Below, piece after piece: positions 56,168 through 64,000 of a DNA stretch of 64,000 bases (the stretch's first letter is position 1; every line of letters starts with the position of its first letter). The notes under the pieces were generated by a model, which saw only the letters and a program-made list of their open reading frames with translations, had not been told where the DNA came from and ran no database searches. The DNA comes from Inonotus obliquus (taxonomy: Eukaryota > Basidiomycota > Agaricomycetes > Hymenochaetales > Hymenochaetaceae): contig JAJHTX010000009.1 in the NCBI GenBank assembly GCA_032164295.1, positions 1,178,001 through 1,242,000 on the forward strand, given 5' to 3'. The translations under genes were made by a program, and so were the position numbers.

Positions 56168-58592
56168 TTAGGCAAAAACCTCCATCGACTGAACGAGTCT
56201 CGCATGTTTCTCGCTCCTCGGTCTCACAGAGCATTTGAACGGTTCCGGGTTACTATAAAAACAATCAATCATCAACTCGATGACTCAAACGACGAAACCC
56301 CCAAAGCCGACCCCCTCCCCCCTAAAAAGAAAACCACCAAAAAAACCATATACACACCTCGAAGTCCCAGAAGCAAACCTAACCCTAGGCGGCTCCTCCT
56401 CCCTCCCCGTAACAGGATCAACAAACGGCCCAATATCAAACGCAGCAAGGAAACACGCATACGTCAACCACACCGTAACTTCCGCAAAATGTCGACCTGG
56501 GCATAACCTAGAGTGTTATGAATGAGAATGAGTAAATGGAATTATGTAATATGGGAAGTACATACCTCCTCCCAAAACCAAACACCAAACTCGTCGGATC
56601 ATCCTCTTTCAAATTCGCACTCCTCCCACCCTCAATCTCACTCAACTCCTCCTCATCCCCATCCTCGTCCCCTCCATTACCCTCACTTTTACCTTTGTGA
56701 ACGACGAACCGATCAGGATTGAACACCTCAGGATTCGGGAAATACCGTTCATCACGCATCATTTGCCATATATTCGGGAGGATCATCGAGCCGGAGGGGA
56801 TTGTCCATCCTCGGTAAACGTCTTCTTGCGTTGATTCGTGTGGGATGCCTGTGCACGTGCGTGTTTTTCAGAGGAGAGGTGGGATCAGCGATCAATGACA
56901 ATGGACAGAGAAGAAACGTCAGAAAACAACACGTCAACCGGCAACCCGGGAATAACGCGCCACAATGCCACAACGTTACGCCGCCACCACCACCCAAAAC
57001 ATAAACAAAAACAAAAGTGGATGGATCAGCGTACATCCTTTCACCCAACCCAAAAGCAGAGTACTCACCAACGGGAACCGCGGGATTAAATCTAAAGATC
57101 TCCTTAACAATACATTCAATATAAGGTAACCTCGGACGGTCTTCATAACACGGAAGTCGGTCCGATCCAACGACACGGTCGATCTCCTCTTGTGCACGTT
57201 TGACGATCTCGGGGTGACGTGCCATCATTAGGAAGAACGTCGCGATCGTCGCTTCACTCTACACGTTTCATTAGAATAGGGGTCTATGGAGAGAAAGAGG
57301 CGTTACGTACAGTTTCAACACCAGCTGTGGATACACCGTTAGCGAGCGAAATATGGGAACGGCAATGGACATACCCGAGTAAATAACAGCGCCGATACAA
57401 CGGATATCTTCCTCGTGTTGTTTATCTACCACTCCTCGACTCTCATATTCATCAATAAGGTGGTTCACATAACATTCAGGCGCTTGTCCAGCAGCCTTTC
57501 ATTAATGCGTTAGTTAACATAATACCAATACGAATAATGAACCCACTCTTTTCTCTTTGAGTTCCCGAAGAGGCATCTCCATCACCTCAGAAACAAGTTG
57601 CGCAGTAGCAAGGCTGTGACGTTTCAACCCCATAAACGGTAACCAAGTAGGAAGGTGTCGCACTAGTAACAAAAGGAGTACATTAGCTTACTCTTGCGGG
57701 TTTTGGGTGGGTAGTGAGACGTACGAATAGGGAATAGATCAATGATCGTACCACCGGGGCTCCCCGCATCGGTAGTCATCTTCGTTGTCCGCTTCACCAG
57801 CGCAATGTATTCGTCCCCATCGACGGACTTCATCTCATGTCCGAACGTCACCAGAAGTATAGTACTAGCAATCAGCCTATCATATCAGTCGTCCCAAAAA
57901 AGAGGGGAACAAACAAGTTAGTTTCAATCCGATTCGGAGGTTAAGAGGGGAAGCACTTACGCATGGACTTGTTTCTGGATATTATCCGACCTATCAAGTA
58001 AACCATGAAGGAATCGATGGACTTGTCCTTGTTGAATAGGTCGAAAAGCCGCAACAGCGTTCGGGTTAAAATGCTGTTGCATCATTCGTCGATGTTTGCG
58101 GAAGCGTTCGCCATATTTGAGGAACGGGAGTGTGTTGGACCAGCCCATCCTAAAATACACAATGAGGATTTCTGACAATGTGCATATGCATGTGCATATA
58201 CTGACAGTTCACCCATAACCTCCATGCGGGGTCTACTAGAGTAAATGGCGCCCTTCCTCTCCATGAGATCACGGGCGGCCTGCGCAGAGTTTATGATGAT
58301 CATTGGACGGCCGAGGACAGATACATATATGAGGTCCCCTTCAATCCACCGTCTCAGTGACATCCAAATTCTCCTGAGTAGAAAGATGCGCACCATATTT
58401 CTTCACCCAAGACCCAAAAGTCCTGTAAGCATACTCGAGTGGCATAACCCGTGCATTACCGATGATTGGATCTGAAGGAGGCGAAGGAGGAAGTTTACGA
58501 GTTGAAGGAGTAAGGATAAATTCCTTTGTGAATATGACGATTGCGAGGACTGCAAGGGAAAGAGATACGAAGTTTGAGTCTAGGGAAATCAT
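56168..58592 (-). CDS. Cytochrome P450 monooxygenase, paralogue 2
   Basis: Multi-exon gene from ATG 58592 (MISLDSNFVSLSLAVLAIVI, membrane anchor) to the stop at 56168-56170. It has the hinge LPPSPPSDPIIGNARVMP, DLIYVSVLGRPMIIINS, RRMMQQHFNPNA, TFGHEM, the I-helix AGVETV, KEIFRFNP (ExxR, near 57097), NIWQMMRDERYF and PDRF. An acidic Gly/Glu/Asp-rich insert precedes [13 protein letters not shown], joined across an intron to CPGRHFAEV. The last exon (56252-56168) reads NPEPFKCSVRPRSEKHARL. It is found only by skipping a roughly 200-nt intron whose read-through gives misleading Gly-rich tails. It is paralogous to the P450 at 23504-25828, with one fewer intron near NIW. The substrate is unknown. 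Confidence 0.88.
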
Positions 58593-60613
58593 TGTGAAAG
58601 AGAATGAATGAAAGACAGAGAGTAGTAGATGAAGGAAAGCCGGGGAAGACGGAGGGAATAGATAGTCTAGTTTATAGGGGAAGGATATAAATAAATAGAA
58701 ATACGGGGATGGATGGTATTACCATTTAAGAAAGGAATATTCCAGTCTTGGCAGTTAGCTTGTTGAGTGACCTGCGCTGGCTCGGGATTTTAAGCTCCAT
58801 CAATAGAGTACTGACTACGGATGAACGCTTCTCCCACTAGTTTGTACTTGAAAAGATGATACCTTTCATCCTTGTCAATCCACCTCAAACACTTCCAATC
58901 CCCAGATAACCATTAGTCTCCTGTCCATAGTTCAGTACTGTATGCATGGAAAGAGAGAGCGGCCACGGAGAAAGAGACGATAATAGTGACATTGTTTAGC
59001 CCTGTCACAGAGCCTCGTGTCCCTGAAGAAGTCAGTCACAAGTCACTAGTCCTCCCCCTCATAGAATAGAACATCCTTTTACGTCTTACGTTCTTCAGTC
59101 CTTTCTATCCCTCGCGTCGCTTCGGTCGGTGATACGTAGCCCGCCGGTCCTCTTCCCTCTAACATGAATTTGGAAATCACGTCCTCGCCTGTCTGTCTGA
59201 GGACCGGTAAGGAAGAAAGAAGAAAGAAAGAGAACAATGGCAACGAGCGACTTTTACCGCTTCTCTCTGTGTGTGCTGGCGAAAAGCAAGTGACAAGTGA
59301 TGTGTCCGTGACTGCACACTGCAAATCCCGACCTCCGACCTGACGATGTTTCTCACGTGCGCTTAACGTGGCAATTTCCTTCCGGTCTCCTGGCCTGGCT
59401 CCCTCCGCCGTAGAGTTACTCAAGTACTCGCCTTTCCCCTTGGTCATGATCATGCCCCTGCAGTACCCCGATTCCCACCTATTAACCTCCCCATCACTTC
59501 TCTCAATTTTTCTTTCAACTACGACAACAACAAGGCACGCTTAACTATATTACTTGCTTGTGGAGTGACGTTGAAAATCAAATACAAAGTTTTTTTTGTC
59601 AAACTTCTCTCTTCTTTTTCTTCTTCTTCAAACTTTTTCAAACTTTCTCAGACTTCTTTTTCTCACTCTATCTATCTATCTTTGTGTGTGTATCTTTGTG
59701 TACAGTGAGGGTTCTAGCTTGTTGCATGTGCGATTTCGGGTTGATGTTGAGATTGATATTTCGTAATGCCGCTTGAGATAATGAGGATAAAGGCTTGGAC
59801 GGTGGATGGCGAATGACGAATACTGATGAGTGTCAAGAATCGTCTGTGACCGGTACCGTTGACGCCAGTGAACATCCTTCCGAGTCTCCAGTCTCCAGTC
59901 TCGAATCTCGAATCTCGTTCGACACACTTCAACGCACTTCAACGGACTAGCGGATGAACTTGTCAATTAATGTAAAAGACACCTGCCCCTGCCATTCCCT
60001 CTGCCATTCTAAATCTGCCACTCTAGATCTGCCACCATGCAAAGGACGATGAGCGTTGAGCCACCAGCCATCTAGGTAAATACAGTACATCTCCGGCTCT
60101 CCGCTCCGCATAGGACTGCGCCACACTACACTAACCTTTAATGGCACTAGTACTGGCACGGAGGCACGGAGACTCGGAGGCACCTCCGAGTCTTAGTCTT
60201 AGCCCCTTAGCTGCTGGATATTATCTTCGTCCATCAACATTATGTAAAGTAGGCTGGCCGCTCGAATTCGACTATCGATTCGAAATGAAATGAATGAGCG
60301 TTCCTAACGCTTAGCTCAACTACTCGACTCTTGACTACTCGACTCTATCCCGTCTAGCGCTCGCGCTCGCTAACTCTCAGTACTGAAACCCTGACTAGTA
60401 CTTATTCGCTACTATTCGACGTAGTTCCCGAATCCCCGAGTCGTCAAATCCCCGAACTCCGTATCCGTACTTCCGTATTTCCGAGTCCCGAGTCCCGGGT
60501 ACGTCGTAAGTATGAGAGTGTCACGGTCATAAGATCTAAAATGTGATTACTTGTAACCTCCTCGCATCAATTCACCAAATCATCGTATCCTCTACGCGTC
60601 GACGTATCGGTTC

Positions 60614-60645
60614 CGTGTGTCGTGTGTCGTGTGTCGTGTGTCGTG
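60614..60645. repeat. Tandem heptamer cgtgtgt
   Basis: Four to five consecutive copies of a 7-base word, followed by a second small repeat (gcagcatgcagcatg). Confidence 0.85.
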
Positions 60646-62852
60646 CAGCATGCAGCATGAAGTACATACGACATACGCTATCTAACCCGCCATATGCATC
60701 GTACACTCTTACATGCCACATGCCACATGCCACGCACGGAGATTGGGGGTTGGGGAAAATCTGGAAAATCTGGAAAATCCCGGGTGATCCCTTATGTCCG
60801 TGGCTGTGGATATAAAACAACTGAGTCGAACTATTAACCTTGACTTTGGACGTGAGACGAAAGACGAATGACGAAAAGACAATCACTCTACAGACCGACT
60901 GGTACTGACTCGGTCTCTGGATTGGATTGGACGGCGGTTCCAGATCTGTTTCTGTTGTCGGTTCTGCATATGTTCGTGGTGGATCTGGTTTTGGATTTGT
61001 TTCATGGTTTTTCCTATTCTTCCTCCTCTCTTCCTCTTCTTCTCTTCCTCTTTTCTTCCTCCTCTGTTCATGTTACACGACAATCGAGAGACACATACGG
61101 TCCATCTCTCGATTTCTCGCTTAAGTCTCAACTCAAGCCTGATTCCGAGAATCCGAGAATCGAAAATCGAGGACGTCGGTCCGAGTGGAGTAGGGGGTCC
61201 GAATACTGAATACCGAATGCGAATAGCAGCGGGGGCCGGGCAGCGCTATGCCATGACCATGTCAACGATGTCTTAATGGACGAGCAGGTGCGGTTGGATT
61301 GTGCTATTCACATCTTACCCCGCGTCTACACAGATGCAGTCAAATCTCAAATCTCGAAATCTCATTCCGAATCTAGGAATCTCAAATGTCGAATCTAGAA
61401 TATCGAAACTCGAATGTCGAATGTCGAATGTCAAATGTCGGATTTCGGATTTCGGATCGATACCCTCAACTCGCAACTCGCAAGTCCGAGTCTGAGGTCT
61501 GAGGCTCTGTACCAGTTACCAGTTAGCGGTACCAGAGCGCCATCCATCAGACATTAGACATTTATGGAGTCCCTAGGTTGGACGTCGGGATGCCGGAAGG
61601 GCCCGAACGCCAATTGCCACTCGTTCTCAGGCTCTTTCCGTTCTCCGCTCTCCGCTTCAAACACCTCAAATACATCCATCCGGATTACGGGTCCGTACGT
61701 GTACCATGCATATATTCAATGACTTAATCCAAGGTACAGTACGTCTCTCGATCTTTTGATCTTTTGCTTTTAACTCTGGTTTTGGTTTGGGGACGGATGG
61801 AATGGTAGTGGTAGTCTGGTAGAAGCCGAATGCCGAATACTGAATACTGAATGCTGAACGGTGAACGATGAACGATGAACGCTCGACTCGACTCTTATCG
61901 TTAGAGGGTGGTATTCGGAAGAGCGACGATGGTTTGATTGTGATTGTGATTTTGATTTTAGATATGAGCTATGCGCCATGCGCCGCGGCGGATAACAACG
62001 CAAATGGAGACTTGAAAGTGTCCTCAATCCGCAATCCGTAATCTCTAATCGACTGAGAGGCCGAGTTCTGTCTCTCAATTGAAGGAGACGATGATGGACG
62101 ATACCACGACGCCGCGGCGGGAGTACAATATTACATTAATCCTAACACCGCGCTTCTTACTATGCTACGCTCAATACGCTGGCAGCCGCGGTGTACTCGA
62201 CTCGTTTGATATTATTATTCGGATGATTCTCCGTCGCAAGTGTAATCGAAAGGGAATGGAACGGGATCGACACAACGACGCAGGATGATTATGAATCGCG
62301 AATCGATCTGATTATTACAAGTAAGTAAGTAATGACGTTCATCTTGGTCTCGGTCCTCGGACAAAGCTCATCACTCAATGTTCGTGTTCGATTATGATTC
62401 TGCGACTAGAACTACGAACTAGAATTAATGAGATTGGTATTCTGACGCTAGAAGGAGAAGGAGAAGGATTGGATTCGGCGTTCTTGGTTTCAATGAGATC
62501 TGGTTGGTTGAGAGTGTTGAGAATGTTGAGGGGTTGAGAGAATGAAAGGGTCGGGAAGCTTTTCGGGAGGTATACAGATACATAAATAATCTTCTAACTA
62601 TGGATACTCGAATACTCGAATACTCGGACTCGGACGGTCGGATACACGGTGCACGGTGCGCGGTGTGAGTTTGCGGGGTTTATCTGCATCTGCTATCCTG
62701 CGAATACAAAGGAGCGGTGTTTACTATTTTAAAAGTAGGTACACTATCCATCTATCGATCGATCGTATGCTCGACGATGCGATGCGACGCTTGTGCTACT
62801 CTACTACACCCGCGTATATGACAAAAGGGCAATGTGGCAAATCGCAAATCGC

Positions 62853-62876
62853 GGATGCGGATGCGGATGCGGATTG
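62853..62876. repeat. Tandem hexamer gcggat
   Basis: Four copies in tandem. The same word recurs nearby (62897-62912). Confidence 0.8.
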
Positions 62877-63264
62877 TAGATCGTGGATGTGTACCGCGGA
62901 TGCGGATGTTAGATCACGGACATGCTACACGATACCAGTACCAGCGGTAATGGTGTTTCCATCTTGATTCCGCTGGTACTGGCACCCTCAGGCCCTCAGC
63001 CACATATGGATCTTTATGGATGTGGATATGGATATGGATATTAATTCCATTTGCGGGACTCGTCCCGATCCTGATCCTGATTCCGAATCTATATTCGTAT
63101 TCGATTCGAATGTGACAATGCTAGTGCCACTAGTACTGCGCGCATCTGGTATCTGGCATCTGCATCTCCGTCGATGGATCGAAGAAGGAGGAACGCGATA
63201 GGATAGGACAGAGCTGAATGCCGAATGTCGAATGTGAATGCGGATGTGGACGAGGATTAGAAGT

Positions 63265-63316
63265 GTTGTTGCTGTTGTTGTTGTTGTTGTTGGAGGAGGA
63301 GGAGGAGGAGGAGTTG
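63265..63316. repeat. Compound trinucleotide array, ttg then gga
   Basis: About eight ttg-type triplets with one gct interruption, followed by seven gga triplets. Confidence 0.85.
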
Positions 63317-63388
63317 GAATACATGCATTGATTGGAATTGAGTTGTTTACGACTACGACTACGAAAACAATTCTTTGTCCGGTAATCA

Positions 63389-63443
63389 CGCATCCACGCA
63401 TCCACGCATCCACGCATCCACGCACTGGCATCCACGCATCCAC
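63389..63443. repeat. Tandem octamer gcatccac
   Basis: Four perfect copies, a short interruption (gcactg), then two more copies that decay into cacgaatcaacgaatt. Confidence 0.85.
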
Positions 63444-64000
63444 GAATCAACGAATTGCGCCATACCTACCTTATGCATACATTTGTGTGGTGTGGTAATA
63501 ACAGTAGATATCGGATATCAGATGGGGAATTTTGGAAGTTTGGAAGGTTGGAAGTCTGGAAGTTTTTTTTATCCTTTTCAAGCTTGAGTTAGTTCCCGAG
63601 ACTCACTGGCATCATAGGATCGTAGGATCATAGGATCATTAGACTCGAAACTCGAAACTCGGATGATCAAAAAGCAAAAGCAAAAGATTGATATTGATAG
63701 ATGGCGGACTCGGATGCATTGTAAGTAGCCACTGGCAGTTCTTAGTCTTAGTCTTATCGTATTCATCCATTCACTCATCCATTTATTCACTTCAGTCACA
63801 TTCAAATTCAGTCAAGAGCCAAGAGCCAAGAGCCAAGAGTCATCTCCGCTCAAAGAATCAGCTCGCTCGCTCATGGAGTCATAGAGTCATTGAGTAGAGT
63901 CATGGATCCTATCAACACGGGGACACAGGAACACGGGGACTCGGACATGGGACTTCTACTTCTATCACTTCAGTTTTTCAAACCAGTAATAACTGTAAGT

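Larger units (their letters stand above)
58593..64000. other. Gene-free, word-repeat-rich region
   Basis: No frame with a recognisable domain on either strand. The first kilobase includes the P450 promoter. From about 59870 onward the DNA is dominated by imperfect local duplications of short words (tctcgaatctcgaatctcg near 59902, cgagtcccgagtcccg near 60482, gaatgtcgaatgtcgaatgtc near 61411, ctgaatactgaatgctgaac near 61842, actcgaatactcgaatactcg near 62606, catcataggatcgtaggatcatagg near 63610) and by microsatellites. Confidence 0.6.

Noticed and set aside
59079..59453. 124-residue minus frame
   Set aside because: Low-complexity and charged without pattern, and no splice partners found.
61300..64000. 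Telomere or subtelomere end
   Set aside because: No TTAGGG-type or CCCTAA-type arrays are present. The repetitive texture alone does not show a chromosome end.

Overview
The window is nuclear DNA of a filamentous basidiomycete, most likely one of the Agaricomycotina. The genes are interrupted by many 36-110 nt GT-AG introns. The protein types fit that group: a Kin4-type kinase with a KA1 domain, F-box-like/LRR proteins, a DUF6699 protein, P450s of the O-methylsterigmatocystin-oxidoreductase-like type, TauD/TfdA dioxygenases and MFS sugar porters. I cannot name the species from the sequence alone.

Layout. 1-3333: 3' part of a Kin4-like kinase. 3334-14205: a gene-poor stretch built from a tandem duplication of an F-box-like gene together with its upstream region (two full units plus one orphan upstream region), with a decayed USP7/Ubp15-type deubiquitinase pseudogene between. 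14693-22031: a conserved housekeeping block, almost all on the minus strand (DUF6699 protein, a small unknown protein on +, a METTL16-like RNA m6A methyltransferase, a short-chain dehydrogenase, mitochondrial Mn-SOD). 23504-28438: a P450 and two uncharacterised small genes, all on minus.

28562-54650 is the most unusual part. A module of a TauD-type 2-oxoglutarate/Fe(II) dioxygenase and a divergently transcribed MFS sugar porter is present three times, each followed by about 4 kb of non-coding DNA. Unit 1 (about 29670-38648) is followed directly by a truncated tandem unit 2 (38649-42187). An inverted third unit (45866-54650) lies beyond a single-copy Rho-type GTPase gene. The two ends of the inverted unit correspond to positions only about 15 bp apart in unit 1, so it is a circularly permuted copy of one repeat unit. 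All three transporter copies look intact. Of the dioxygenase copies, two look intact, one is frameshifted by an 11-nt deletion, one is truncated, and two are 3' fragments made at the duplication junction.

56168-58592 holds a second P450, paralogous to the first. From 58593 to the end I see no convincing gene. That stretch is dominated by short, imperfect, local word repeats and microsatellites. No transposase, reverse transcriptase, telomere repeat, CRISPR or convincing tRNA was seen.
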